Assembly (NCBI RefSeq): GCF_027922425.1
Contig: NZ_BSFQ01000005.1
Coordinates: 124,001 to 188,000 of the forward strand
Reading direction: 5' to 3'
Source of the DNA: Pseudonocardia halophobica
GTDB taxonomy: Bacteria; Actinomycetota; Actinomycetes; Mycobacteriales; Pseudonocardiaceae
DNA length: 64,000 nt
The translations under genes were made by a program, and so were the position numbers. Under the pieces are notes generated by a model. It ran no database searches and was not told the DNA's origin. It worked only from the letters and a program-made list of their open reading frames with translations. Each line of letters opens with the position of its first letter. The stretch's first letter is position 1. Of this stretch, positions 1 through 8,752 are shown in pieces.

Positions 1-2
1 CC

Positions 3-578
3 GGTCATGACCCTGCGCTGGAGAAGCGGTACGCCTACGACCCGGCGAGGGCGCGGCAGATGCTCGCGGACGCCGGTTACCCCAACGGCTTCGACATGAA
101 GCTCTACGCCGTCTCCACGACACCGTCCATCACCCGCACGACGGAGATCGTCGCGGCGAACCTGAACGACGTCGGGATCCGCACCCAGATCGTCGCCGGG
201 ACCAGCTGGGTCCAGGACTACGCGATCGATAGGAAGGGCGACGCCGCGGTCGGCACCTGGCTGCCCCGCACGGACCCCACGCTGACCTTCCAGAGCCTGT
301 TCGGTGGGGTCGGGACGCTGAACGTCGGCAAGTACTCCAGCCCCGAGCTGAACGGGATCGTCGACCAGGCTCAGGGGGTCACCGACTCCGCGGCGGCGGA
401 CACGCTGCTCAAGCAGGCGTCCGGCTACGTCGTCGACCAGGCGCTGGAGGTCCCGATCGCCTACATGCCGTCGCTGTGGGGCTACTCGCAGAAGATCGGC
501 CTGCGCGACGGGACCCTGCGCGACCACGGAAACCTGGGTCAGGGCCTCGACTTCACCTCGGTGTACGTGAAGCGATGA
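3..578 (+). CDS. ABC transporter substrate-binding protein, family 5 (3' part, cut by window edge)
   Basis: C-terminal part of a solute-binding lipoprotein of the peptide/nickel (SBP_bac_5) family; its N-terminus lies outside the window. The frame is open from the first bases, and the residues before the first ATG (position 60) already match the complete paralogue at 6895-8532, so that ATG is internal. Shared blocks include the YPNGF/YPDGF segment, a WVQDY/FIQDF segment, the PRTDPT/PRADPT block and the ending NLGQG...SVY followed by a basic residue. It should capture substrate outside the membrane for the permeases and ATPases that follow 46 bp downstream. The real ligand cannot be read from sequence; the surrounding catabolic genes suggest an organic acid, ester or peptide-like compound (inference). 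Confidence 0.9.
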   Translation, partial: GHDPALEKRYAYDPARARQMLADAGYPNGFDMKLYAVSTTPSITRTTEIVAANLNDVGIRTQIVAGTSWVQDYAIDRKGDAAVGTWLPRTDPTLTFQSLFGGVGTLNVGKYSSPELNGIVDQAQGVTDSAAADTLLKQASGYVVDQALEVPIAYMPSLWGYSQKIGLRDGTLRDHGNLGQGLDFTSVYVKR

Positions 579-624
579 GCCCCATGACCATGAGTACCGG
601 AAACCGGAAGGGGGGCGAGCGGAC

Positions 625-1572
625 GTGCCCGTACAGTTCATCCTCCGAAGGTTGATCAGCGTCATTCCCGTGTTGTTCATCGTCTCCATCGGTGTCTTCA
701 GCCTGACCTACCTGATCCCGGGCGACGCCGCCGTGACCCTTGCGGGGGACACAGCCACCCCGGAGCGGATCGAGCAGATCCGGCAGGAGCTGGGGCTCGA
801 CCGACCGATGCTCGTGCAGTACTTCTCCTGGCTGGGGGGTGTGCTGCAGGGCAACCTCGGTACCTCGATCTACGCGAACCAGTCGGTCGGCGACGAGCTG
901 CTCCGACGGTTCCCGGTCACCTTCAGCCTCGCCGTCGGCGCCATGCTGTTCACCCTGATCTTCGGTATCGCGGCCGGTGTCCTGGCCGCGCGCAAGCCGA
1001 ACAGCTGGGTGGACCGCCTGGTGCAGGCGGGCTCCAGCGTGGGCATCGCGATGCCCAGCTTCTGGATCGCGTTGATCCTCGTGCTGATCTTCGCGGTGAA
1101 CCTGGGCTGGCTGCCCGCCGTCGGTTACGTCGCCCCCACCGTCTCCTTCGTGGGCTGGCTGAAGAGCATCATCCTGCCGTCGATCGCGCTGGGTGTGGGC
1201 GGCGCGTCGGTCGTCGCGAGACAGCTCCGCGGCTCGCTCATGGACGTGCTGACCCTGGACTACGTCCGCACCGCAAAGGCGCGGGGCATCTCGCCCCGGG
1301 CCATCGTCCTCAAGCACGCGCTGAAGAACGCGATGGTCCCGGTGCTGACCGTGCTCGGCGTCCAGGCCGCGTACCTGCTCGGCGGCACGGTGATCGTCGA
1401 GCAGATCTTCGGCATCCCGGGAGTGGGCAAGTACGTCTACGACTCGCTGTTCACCCTCGACCTGCCGGTGGTCCAGGGATCGGTCATCTTCATCGCGCTG
1501 CTGGTCATCCTGGTCAACCTCCTGGTCGACATCTCCTACGGTCTGGTCAACCCGAAAGCGAGGCAGACGTGA
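625..1572 (+). CDS. ABC transporter permease, DppB/OppB type
   Basis: Inner-membrane permease of a peptide/nickel-type importer, 315 residues, the usual size for the family. The GTG start follows a purine-rich ribosome site (GGAAGGGGGGCG). The N-terminus has the family hallmark of a short basic start (FILRRL) running into the first membrane helix. About six hydrophobic segments follow, and the cytoplasmic EAA-type loop that docks the ATPases lies near residues 211-235 (DYVRTAKARG). Its stop overlaps the start of the next permease by 4 bp (GTGA), so the two are translationally coupled. Confidence 0.95.
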   Translation: MPVQFILRRLISVIPVLFIVSIGVFSLTYLIPGDAAVTLAGDTATPERIEQIRQELGLDRPMLVQYFSWLGGVLQGNLGTSIYANQSVGDELLRRFPVTFSLAVGAMLFTLIFGIAAGVLAARKPNSWVDRLVQAGSSVGIAMPSFWIALILVLIFAVNLGWLPAVGYVAPTVSFVGWLKSIILPSIALGVGGASVVARQLRGSLMDVLTLDYVRTAKARGISPRAIVLKHALKNAMVPVLTVLGVQAAYLLGGTVIVEQIFGIPGVGKYVYDSLFTLDLPVVQGSVIFIALLVILVNLLVDISYGLVNPKARQT

Positions 1573-2459
1573 CCGCCACGCTGAGCCCTCCCACCATCGA
1601 GAGCCCGGCCCCCCGGCGTCGGGGGTCCGGACGGCTGCTGCGCCGGTTCGCCCGCAACAAGTGGGGTGGCGTCGCCGCGGTCTACCTCGTGCTGCTCGTC
1701 CTGGTGGCGATCTTCGCCCCGCTCGTCGCACCCATGGACCCGCTGGCCCAGGACCTCAACGCGGTGAACCAGCCGCCGTCGGCCGCCCACTGGCTGGGTG
1801 CGGACGACGTGGGTCGGGACATCCTGAGCCGGATCATCTACGGCAGCCGGGTCTCGTTGATCGCGGGTGTGTCCTCGGTCCTGTTGTCCCTGCTCGTCGC
1901 GCTGCCGATCGGGCTGGTCGCCGGCTACGTCGGTGGGCTCGTCGACACCGTCGTGATGCGTCTCGGCGACGCGCTGCAGACGCTGCCCGCGCTCGTGCTG
2001 GCGCTGACCCTGAGCGCGGTGCTCGGGCCGGGCCTGCGGAACGCGACGATCGCGCTGGCCATCGTCTTCCTCCCGACGTTCCTCAGGCTGGTGCGCGGGC
2101 AGGTGATCGCGATCCGCAAGGAGACCTACATCGAGGCCTCCCAGTCCATCGGGACGCCCGGTCTGACGATCATGCGCAAGCGCATCCTGCCGAACATCGC
2201 CTCGCCGCTCATCGTCCAGTGCGCGGTGTCGATGGCCTTCGCCCTGCTCGCCGAGGCGGCCCTGTCCTTCCTCGGGCTCGGGGTCCAGCCGCCCGAGCCG
2301 AGCTGGGGCCGGATGCTCGCCACGAGCTACACCTACGTCTACTCCGCAGGCTGGCAGGTGTTCATGCCCGGAATCGCGATCGTGGTCACCGTGCTGGCCG
2401 TCACCCTGTTCGCCGACGCCCTACGGGACTCGCTGGGACGGGAGATCCGACGCGCATGA
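1569..2459 (+). CDS. ABC transporter permease, DppC/OppC type
   Basis: Second membrane subunit of the importer, 296 residues. It has the DppC layout: a cytoplasmic N-terminal stretch with a basic patch, a first helix near residues 35-55, a periplasmic loop containing the family motif HWLGADDVGRD, then a five-helix permease domain with an EAA loop near residue 187 (YIEASQSIG). GTG start within the GTGA overlap with the upstream gene; its own stop overlaps the following ATPase start (ATGA). Confidence 0.95.
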   Translation: MTATLSPPTIESPAPRRRGSGRLLRRFARNKWGGVAAVYLVLLVLVAIFAPLVAPMDPLAQDLNAVNQPPSAAHWLGADDVGRDILSRIIYGSRVSLIAGVSSVLLSLLVALPIGLVAGYVGGLVDTVVMRLGDALQTLPALVLALTLSAVLGPGLRNATIALAIVFLPTFLRLVRGQVIAIRKETYIEASQSIGTPGLTIMRKRILPNIASPLIVQCAVSMAFALLAEAALSFLGLGVQPPEPSWGRMLATSYTYVYSAGWQVFMPGIAIVVTVLAVTLFADALRDSLGREIRRA

Positions 2460-3493
2460 GCCGCCACACCATTGCGAACGACACCCGCGCGAACGACACG
2501 GCCGACGACGAAATCGTGTTGTCCGTCCGCAACCTCAGCGTCGAGTTCGCCACCGGCAACGGCTACACCCGCGTGGTCGACGACGTCAGCTTCAGCCTGC
2601 GGCCCCGCGAAACCATGGGCATCGTGGGTGAGTCCGGCTCCGGCAAGAGCGTGACGTCGATGTCCATCATGCGGCTGATCCCGACGCCACCGGGACGCAT
2701 CGCGAACGGCGAGATCGTGTTCGCGGGCCAGGATCTCCTCCAGCTCTCCGAGCTCGAGATGCGCAGGATCCGGGGCGACCGCATCTCGATGATCTTCCAG
2801 GAGCCGCTGACGGCGTTGAACCCGGCGTACACCATCGGCAACCAGCTGGTCGAGGCCATCCGGACCCACCGCGAGATCACCCGGAAGCAGGCCACCGAGC
2901 GCGCCGCCGAGCTGCTCGACCTGGTGGGCATCCCCAGCCCGCGCCAACGCCTCCTCGACTACCCGCACCAGTTCTCCGGCGGCATGCTGCAGCGTGCGAT
3001 GATCGCAGGCGCCCTGGCCTGCGACCCCGAGCTGCTGATCGCGGACGAGCCGACCACCGCGCTGGACGTGACCATCCAGGCACAGATCCTGGAGCTGCTC
3101 CGGCGCGTGCAGGAGGAGTTCGGCATGTCCATGCTGTTCATCTCGCACGACCTCGGCGTGATCGCGGACGTCTGCGACCGCGTCGGGGTGATGTACGCGG
3201 GGCAGCTGGTGGAGTCCTCGGACGTGTTCGAGCTCTTCGCCCGTCCGTTCCACCCCTACACCGAGGGGCTGCTGCGGGCGATGCCCCAGCACACGGCGGG
3301 CTCCGAGGAGCTGGTGCCGATCCCCGGCACCACGCCCGACCTCGCGAGCGTCGAGGCGCAGTGCCGCTTCGAGCCGCGGTGCCGACACGCCGTGGCCGGC
3401 TGCGGCGAGACCGTGGTCCCGCTGGAGACCGTGGGAGCACGCGAGGTGCGCTGCCTGCGTGCCCATCACCTCGAGCTGGAGGGAGCCTCGTGA
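2456..3493 (+). CDS. ABC transporter ATP-binding protein, DppD/OppD type
   Basis: Cytoplasmic ATPase, 345 residues. Walker A (GESGSGKS) near residues 57-64, Q-loop ([11 protein letters not shown]), signature FSGGMLQR near residue 172, Walker B LLIADEP near residue 193 and an H-loop (LFISHDLGV). The C-terminal oligopeptide-transport extension carries the cysteine cluster [14 protein letters not shown], which in some family members binds an iron-sulfur cluster. The start is set by ATG at 2456 in an ATGA overlap. The frame stays open far upstream inside the permease gene, but that stretch encodes no recognisable protein. It pairs with the next ATPase to drive import. Confidence 0.95.
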   Translation: MSRHTIANDTRANDTADDEIVLSVRNLSVEFATGNGYTRVVDDVSFSLRPRETMGIVGESGSGKSVTSMSIMRLIPTPPGRIANGEIVFAGQDLLQLSELEMRRIRGDRISMIFQEPLTALNPAYTIGNQLVEAIRTHREITRKQATERAAELLDLVGIPSPRQRLLDYPHQFSGGMLQRAMIAGALACDPELLIADEPTTALDVTIQAQILELLRRVQEEFGMSMLFISHDLGVIADVCDRVGVMYAGQLVESSDVFELFARPFHPYTEGLLRAMPQHTAGSEELVPIPGTTPDLASVEAQCRFEPRCRHAVAGCGETVVPLETVGAREVRCLRAHHLELEGAS

Positions 3494-4539
3494 CCGAGCC
3501 GACATCGGACACGCTGCTGGAGGTCTCCGGGCTGACCAAGCACTTCCCGGTCCGCGGTGGGGTCCTGCAGCGGACCAAGGCCCGCGTTCGCGCGGTGGAC
3601 GGCCTCGACTTCACCGTGCGGAGGGGGGAGACCCTCGGCCTGGTGGGAGAGAGCGGGTCGGGCAAGTCCACGACCGGGCGTCTGGTGCTCCGGCTGATCG
3701 AGCCGACGGCGGGCCGGGTGGTCTTCGACGGGGTGGACGTGCTGAAACTGGGCCGCGGCGCCATGCGGGACATGCGCTCCCGCATGCAGATGATCTTCCA
3801 GGACCCCTACTCGTCCCTCGACCCGCAGGCGACCGTGGCCGACAGCATCGGCGAACCGCTGTCGGTGCACGAGGGCCTGCGCGGCGCCAAACGGGACGGG
3901 CGGGTGGTGGAGCTGCTGGAGCGCGTCGGGCTGAAGCCGCAGCATCTGCACCGGTACCCGTATGAATTCTCGGGCGGCCAGCGCCAGCGGATCTGCATCG
4001 CCCGCGCGCTGGCCCTCAAGCCGGACTTGCTGGTCTGCGACGAGCCGGTGAGCGCGCTGGACGTGTCGATCCAGGCGCAGGTGATCAACCTGCTCAAGAG
4101 CATCCAGCGCGACACCGGGATCTCGCTGCTGTTCATCTCGCACGACCTCAGCGTGGTGCGTCACGTCAGCGACCGCATCGCCGTCATGTATCTGGGGCGC
4201 ATCGTCGAGATCGGGGACTCGGAGCAGATCTACACCCAGCCCCGCCACCCCTACACCGAGACGCTGCTCTCGGCGATCCCGGTGCCCAACCCGGTGACCC
4301 AGCGCAGGCGCGAGCGGATCCTGCTGCGTGGTGAGCCGCCGAGCCCGCTCGACCCGCCATCGGGATGCCGGTTCCACACCCGCTGCCAGTACGCCATGGA
4401 CGTCTGCGCCGTCGAGGAGCCGGTGCTCGCACCGGCCGGGCGGGGCTCGTCGGCATGCCATCTGCACGACTACGGGCCGGGTCTCGGCGGCGGGACCGTG
4501 CTCGACCTGGAGCCGACACACCGCCCGGTACCGGCTTGA
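3490..4539 (+). CDS. ABC transporter ATP-binding protein, DppF/OppF type
   Basis: Second ATPase of the importer, 349 residues. GTG start at 3490 overlaps the previous stop by 4 bp. Walker A GESGSGKS near residues 52-59, signature SGGQRQRI near residue 160, Walker B LLVCDEP, H-loop LFISHDLSV, and the C-terminal oligopeptide-transport extension with [14 protein letters not shown]. This completes a binding protein, two permeases and two ATPases in one tightly coupled operon. An aldehyde dehydrogenase begins 42 bp downstream, so uptake and oxidation of the substrate may be co-transcribed. Confidence 0.95.
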   Translation: MTEPTSDTLLEVSGLTKHFPVRGGVLQRTKARVRAVDGLDFTVRRGETLGLVGESGSGKSTTGRLVLRLIEPTAGRVVFDGVDVLKLGRGAMRDMRSRMQMIFQDPYSSLDPQATVADSIGEPLSVHEGLRGAKRDGRVVELLERVGLKPQHLHRYPYEFSGGQRQRICIARALALKPDLLVCDEPVSALDVSIQAQVINLLKSIQRDTGISLLFISHDLSVVRHVSDRIAVMYLGRIVEIGDSEQIYTQPRHPYTETLLSAIPVPNPVTQRRRERILLRGEPPSPLDPPSGCRFHTRCQYAMDVCAVEEPVLAPAGRGSSACHLHDYGPGLGGGTVLDLEPTHRPVPA

Positions 4540-4581
4540 ACAGCCCGCGACCGAACGACGACATCCAGGAGTGACCAGGCA

Positions 4582-6054
4582 ATGACGACCGCGAAGACCT
4601 TCGCCGACCGGGACACCACGTTCATCGGCGGTGCGTGGGTGCCCGCCACCGGCGAGCAGGTGTTCGGTGTGATCGACCCGTCCACGGAGGAGCCGGTGGC
4701 GACGGTGCGGGAGTCCTCACCCGCCGACGTCGCGCGCGCCGTGCTCGCCGCACGGGCCGCCTTCGACACGGGCCCGTGGGGCGCCTCCACACCGGACCAG
4801 CGGGCCGACGCGATCGACGAGCTCATCCGCGCCATCGAGGCCAGGGGGGAGGACATCGCGCAGGCCCTGACCGCCGAGATCGGGGTGCCGATCAGCGCGA
4901 CGCGCAACTCGGTGAAGTTCGGGTGTACCTACCTGCGGTACTACTCCGACCTCGCGCGCCGCTACGAGTTCCGGGAGGACCGGCCCCGCCAGGACGGCAA
5001 CATCACCCGCATCCTGAAGGAGCCGATCGGCACCGTCGCGGCGATCGTGCCCTACAACGGGCCCTTCTCCATCGCCTGCATGAAGCTGGCCCCGATCCTG
5101 GCGGCAGGCTGCACCGCGGTGCTGAAGTCTCCGCCGGAGGCACCGATCGCCGTCAACATCCTCGCCGAGATCGTCGAGGGCCTGACCCGCGACGGCGTGC
5201 TCCCCGAGGGTGTGCTGAACATCGTCGTGGCCGACCGGGCGGGCAGCGAGGCCCTGGTCGCCGACCCGCTGATCGACAAGGTCACCTTCACCGGGAGCAC
5301 GGAGGTGGGGCGGGCCATCCTCGGCGCCGTGAGCAGCCGGATCGGGCGGGCCACGCTCGAGCTCGGCGGCAAGTCCGCGGCCATCGTGCTCGACGACGCC
5401 GACCTGGACGACACCGTCCGTCACCTGGTCGCGGGTGGCCTCGGCAACTGTGGCCAGGGCTGCTACAACACGACCCGGGTCCTGGTCTCCGAGGCCCGCC
5501 GGGACGAGCTGGTCGAGGCGCTTACGGGTGCCGTCTCGTCGATGTTGGTGGTCGGGGACGCCCACGACCCGGCCACCACGACCGGCCCGCTCGCCGGGGC
5601 ACGCCACCGTGACCGCGTGGAACGCTACGTCGAGGTGGCCAAGCAGGAGGGTGCGCGGGTCGTGCTGGGCGGCGCTCGGCCGGCGGACCGCGACCGCGGC
5701 TTCTTCTTCGAGCCGACGGTCCTGGTGGACGTGCTGAACACCTCGCGCGTCGCTCAGGAGGAGATCTTCGGGCCCGTGGTCAGCATCATCACCTACACCG
5801 ACGTGGACGACGCGGTGGCCAAGGCCAACGACTCGATGTTCGGGCTCGGGGGCGCCGTCTTCACCGCCGACCGGGAGGCGGGGTTCGAGCTGGCGAGGCG
5901 CATCCGCACCGGCACGGTGTCGGTGAACTGCTTCGTCGGCTCCCACGTGACCACGCCGTTCGGGGGCTACCGCCAGTCCGGACTGGGGCACGAGGGCGGG
6001 GTCGAGGGTCTGGAGGACTTCCTGCAGTCGAAGTCGGTCCACACGGTCGGGTGA
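4582..6054 (+). CDS. Aldehyde dehydrogenase family protein
   Basis: NAD(P)-dependent oxidation of an aldehyde to its acid, 490 residues, normal for the family. Catalytic Cys294 sits in GNCGQGCYNTTR and the general base Glu260 in LELGGKS, 34 residues apart as in canonical enzymes. The NAD-binding FTGSTEVG and the EEIFGPV motif are present. ATG start follows a CAGGAG ribosome site. It is a clear paralogue of the enzyme at 15254-16723; both share NxTRIL, a conserved YYxDL segment and the ending VGSHVTTPFGGY. The substrate is unknown; its position directly after the importer suggests it works on the imported compound or a product of it (inference). Confidence 0.93.
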   Translation: MTTAKTFADRDTTFIGGAWVPATGEQVFGVIDPSTEEPVATVRESSPADVARAVLAARAAFDTGPWGASTPDQRADAIDELIRAIEARGEDIAQALTAEIGVPISATRNSVKFGCTYLRYYSDLARRYEFREDRPRQDGNITRILKEPIGTVAAIVPYNGPFSIACMKLAPILAAGCTAVLKSPPEAPIAVNILAEIVEGLTRDGVLPEGVLNIVVADRAGSEALVADPLIDKVTFTGSTEVGRAILGAVSSRIGRATLELGGKSAAIVLDDADLDDTVRHLVAGGLGNCGQGCYNTTRVLVSEARRDELVEALTGAVSSMLVVGDAHDPATTTGPLAGARHRDRVERYVEVAKQEGARVVLGGARPADRDRGFFFEPTVLVDVLNTSRVAQEEIFGPVVSIITYTDVDDAVAKANDSMFGLGGAVFTADREAGFELARRIRTGTVSVNCFVGSHVTTPFGGYRQSGLGHEGGVEGLEDFLQSKSVHTVG

Positions 6055-6068
6055 TCAGGACACTGATC
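6053..6068. promoter_or_regulatory. Perfect dyad GATCAG-N4-CTGATC overlapping a stop codon
   Basis: GATCAG, GACA, CTGATC form a perfect 6+4+6 inverted repeat that includes the TGA of the upstream aldehyde dehydrogenase. A related sequence, ATCAG-GACA-CTCTG, lies in front of the paralogous aldehyde dehydrogenase (15207-15220). Spacing equals that of the AAGAG-N4-CTCTT motif found elsewhere in the window. It could be an operator or chance; too short and AT-poor to be a good terminator. Confidence 0.3.
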
Positions 6069-6266
6069 GGCCCGAGTCGCTGACGTGCCCTTCTCTCGGT
6101 GAGTCGGGACGGTGCTGAAAACCATTCTGTTCGAACGTTGTCGGCGAGACGTGGGAATCGGGTCCGCAGATCTGCTGACCTGATGAAGCCTATTCAGTAT
6201 ACTTCTCCGAGCTGTAGAGCCGAATGGCTCGCACAGCGCGGACACCGAGGAATGAGGAGAGCGAAC

Positions 6267-6737
6267 GTGTACTCAGAGGAGGACCTCCGGCTGCACCTGG
6301 ACCGGGCCGCGATCCAGGCGGTGCTGGTCCGCTACGTCAACGCCAACGGCGCGGACGACTTCGACGGCATGGCGGCGTGCTTCGCGGAGGACGGCGGGAT
6401 GGAGGGCGGACAGTCCGGCGGTCGCGCGGCCCTGCGGGAGCGTTTCTCCACCATCCGGCCCCGCTCGTGCGTCATGTGGTCGGTCGACAAGATCGTCAAG
6501 ACCCAGCACCTGCTGACCAACGTCGAGATCGACGTGCAGAAGGACGACGCCACGTCGTTCTGCGGCGCCACCACCTACGTGCTCGCGGAGCGCGCAGGCG
6601 AGCCGCTGGTCATCGTGCGTGGCATCACCTACACCGACACCTTCGTCCGCAGCGAGGACGAGGGGTGGTTGATCAAGAACCGGACCCACGACTTGATCTG
6701 GTCGTACGAGACCCCGGCGCTCACCGGCGTCCACTGA
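6267..6737 (+). CDS. SnoaL/NTF2-like fold protein
   Basis: Small cytoplasmic protein of 156 residues with the SnoaL-like layout: an N-terminal helix (IQAVLVRYVNAN), the conserved DDFDGMAACFAEDG block, a beta-rich middle (TNVEIDVQ) and a C-terminal strand with W at WLIKNRTH. The family includes polyketide cyclases, dehydratases, limonene-epoxide-hydrolase relatives and non-enzymatic members, so the reaction is not predictable. The chosen GTG at 6267 lies 6 bp after GAGGAGA; an ATG at 6252 is possible but lies before that ribosome site. It sits between an aldehyde dehydrogenase and a binding protein gene. Confidence 0.8.
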   Translation: MYSEEDLRLHLDRAAIQAVLVRYVNANGADDFDGMAACFAEDGGMEGGQSGGRAALRERFSTIRPRSCVMWSVDKIVKTQHLLTNVEIDVQKDDATSFCGATTYVLAERAGEPLVIVRGITYTDTFVRSEDEGWLIKNRTHDLIWSYETPALTGVH

Positions 6738-6768
6738 GGACGGTGATCGTCGGGGAGGTACGGTTCGG

Positions 6769-6798
6769 CACTCGGCGGCGCTCGTGCGTCGCCGAGTG
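6769..6798 (+). terminator. Stem-loop after the SnoaL-like gene
   Basis: CACTCGGCGGCG pairs with CGTCGCCGAGTG (one mismatch) around a 6-base loop, starting 31 bp after the stop codon. GC-rich stem without a T-run, as is usual for actinobacterial terminators. A second hairpin follows at 6842. Confidence 0.55.
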
Positions 6799-6841
6799 AG
6801 TTTCCACATGACGGGCGGCTTCGGGAACCCCCGGCATCCTC

Positions 6842-6865
6842 GGCCCCGGCGACGACGCCGGGGCC
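6842..6865 (+). terminator. Perfect 10-bp hairpin in the leader of the second binding-protein gene
   Basis: GGCCCCGGCG and CGCCGGGGCC pair perfectly around the loop ACGA, 29 bp before the start of the binding protein at 6895. With the stem at 6769 this makes two hairpins in the gap. They may terminate upstream transcription, or protect the 5' end of an mRNA encoding the highly needed binding protein; the sequence does not decide. Confidence 0.5.
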
Positions 6866-6894
6866 TCCGCCTCAACGGAGAGGTTCGACGAACC

Positions 6895-8532
6895 ATGAAG
6901 GTGTCCCGAATGCGGGCAGAGATGGGACGGGGCCGCGGCCGTTCGCGGACGTCCCGACGATCGGGCTGGTGGCTCGCGGGCATCCTGGCCCTCGCCACGA
7001 TCGTCTCGACGGCGTGCGGAGGAGCTGGGCAGTCCCAGGCCGCGTCGGGCGACTGGCGTGCCGACGCCGATCGGACCGGCATCCTCACGGTCGCGGCACG
7101 GCTGTCCGGTGGGTACACGAGCAAGACCTACGATCCGATCCGGACCGTCGCGCTCCCGGACATCATCCTCGGACGGCTGATCTTCGGCACCCTGATCGAC
7201 AAGAACCCCGCCGGTGAGCCGACGCCGTGGCTCGTGGAGTCCTGGTCCCAGCCGGACGCCACGACCCTGGACCTGAAGATCCGTCCCGGGGTGACCTTCC
7301 ACGACGGCACGGTGTTCGACGCGGCGGCGGTGAAGGCCGGTCTCGACCGGAACCGTGGCGAGGGTTCGGCCTTCGTGGGCACCCTCAGCATGATCTCCTC
7401 GACCGAGGTCCTCGACCCCCTCACGCTGCGGGTCACGATGTCGCGACCGGCCGGGGGAAACCTGCTGTTGACGCTGTCGGGTCGTGAAGGCCTGATCCCT
7501 GCCGCGGCGAGCATCGCGAACCCGGACTCGATGGCCACCAAGCCGATCGGCGCGGGCCCGTTCGTGGTGGAGGAGTCCCGGCAGGGCGAGTCGGTCAAGC
7601 TCCGGGCCTACCCGGGCTACTACGACAAGGACCAGTTCCTGCTCGGCGGCATCGACATGACGAACGTGAACGACGACGTCGCAGCGCGCAACGCGGTGCT
7701 GTCCGGCACCGCGAACTTCGGCTTCGTGGACGCCGAGGGCATCAGCGCACTGCAGTCCAGCCCGAGCACCGGGGTGGAGGTGCTGCCATCCCCGGCGGAG
7801 TACTTCCTCAACCTCAACCTGGGCACGACCGAACCGCCGATCTCCGACCCGTTGGTGCGCCGGGCGATCTACCAGGCGATCAACCGTGAACAGATCACGT
7901 CGTCCGTCGTGGGGGTAGGGGGACAGCCGGCATGGCAGATGTTCCGCGAGGGCGAGCCCGGCAACGACCCGGCGCTCAACGGGAAGTACACGTACGACCC
8001 GCAGGCGGCTAAGTCCCTGCTCGCTCAAGCGGGCTATCCGGATGGGTTCGCCATGAAGCTCTACACCAACTCGTCCGCCGGCCCTGAGGCTCGCACCGTC
8101 GAGGTCGTCGCGGCCAACCTCGGCGAGATCGGGATCAAGGTCGAGATCGTCACCGGCACCGACTTCATCCAGGACTTCGCCGTGGACCACAAGGCCCCGG
8201 CGGCGATGCAGCTGTGGCAGCCTCGTGCCGACCCCACTCAGACGTTCCGCACGCTGTTCGGGGATGGCATCCAGAACTCGGGCAAGTACCGGAACGACCA
8301 GCTCAACAACCTGGTCCTGCAGGCTCAGGGGGAAGCCGACCAGGCGCAGGCGGGCGCGATCCTGCAGCAGGCCTCACAGATCGTGACCGACCAGGCGCTG
8401 TCCGTCCCGATCGTCTTCATCCCGTCACGATGGGGGCACAGCGGAAAGGTGGCGTTCCGGGACGGCCAGCTGGTGCAGTACGGGAATCTCGGCCAGGGCG
8501 TGAACTTCTCCTCGGTCTACCTGACCCGGTGA
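6895..8532 (+). CDS. ABC transporter substrate-binding lipoprotein, family 5
   Basis: Full-length solute-binding protein, 545 residues. Basic N-terminus, hydrophobic signal segment (WWLAGILALATIV) and a lipobox ending STAC, so it should be a membrane-anchored lipoprotein. Family 5 landmarks follow: LIFGTLIDKNP, SWSQPD, a VTFHDGTVFDA block and the C-terminal SRWGHSGKVAFRDG. The start codon ATG 6895 precedes the signal peptide; the open frame before it is not coding. No permease or ATPase genes follow, so it probably shares the transporter at 625-4539. It is paralogous to the truncated gene at the left edge and to the pseudogene at 25608-26198, with which it also shares a leader (CGGAGAGGT...CATG). 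Confidence 0.93.
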   Translation: MKVSRMRAEMGRGRGRSRTSRRSGWWLAGILALATIVSTACGGAGQSQAASGDWRADADRTGILTVAARLSGGYTSKTYDPIRTVALPDIILGRLIFGTLIDKNPAGEPTPWLVESWSQPDATTLDLKIRPGVTFHDGTVFDAAAVKAGLDRNRGEGSAFVGTLSMISSTEVLDPLTLRVTMSRPAGGNLLLTLSGREGLIPAAASIANPDSMATKPIGAGPFVVEESRQGESVKLRAYPGYYDKDQFLLGGIDMTNVNDDVAARNAVLSGTANFGFVDAEGISALQSSPSTGVEVLPSPAEYFLNLNLGTTEPPISDPLVRRAIYQAINREQITSSVVGVGGQPAWQMFREGEPGNDPALNGKYTYDPQAAKSLLAQAGYPDGFAMKLYTNSSAGPEARTVEVVAANLGEIGIKVEIVTGTDFIQDFAVDHKAPAAMQLWQPRADPTQTFRTLFGDGIQNSGKYRNDQLNNLVLQAQGEADQAQAGAILQQASQIVTDQALSVPIVFIPSRWGHSGKVAFRDGQLVQYGNLGQGVNFSSVYLTR

Positions 8533-8543
8533 GCTGACGCGAT

Positions 8544-8578
8544 GAGGACCCGGGCCGGCCGCGCCACCCCGGGTCCTC
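8544..8578 (+). terminator. Strong stem-loop terminator
   Basis: GAGGACCCGGG pairs perfectly with CCCGGGTCCTC (11 bp) around a 13-base loop, starting 12 bp after the stop of the binding protein. It likely ends that transcript before the oxidoreductase gene at 8753. Confidence 0.75.
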
Positions 8579-8752
8579 GTCGTCGGTGGGATCTCCCGCC
8601 GGGTGTCGGCGATGTTGAGTGGGTGTTGAGGTCGTATTGCGTCTCGCATGATCCGGACCGCGCAGACTGTGGACGGTGGTGGGACACCGGCTTCGAGAAG
8701 CCGCCAGGCCCGCTTCGACATCCAGCTCCGTCCGGCGAGGAGGCCGTCCGAC

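Noticed and set aside
1661..2455. Open frame before the first ATPase
   Set aside because: Lies inside the permease gene; the ATPase family starts just before its first strand, consistent with ATG 2456.
6193..6206. TTCAG-TATA-CTTCT before the SnoaL-like gene as a copy of the dyad
   Set aside because: Arms do not match the consensus; TATACT may simply be a -10 element.
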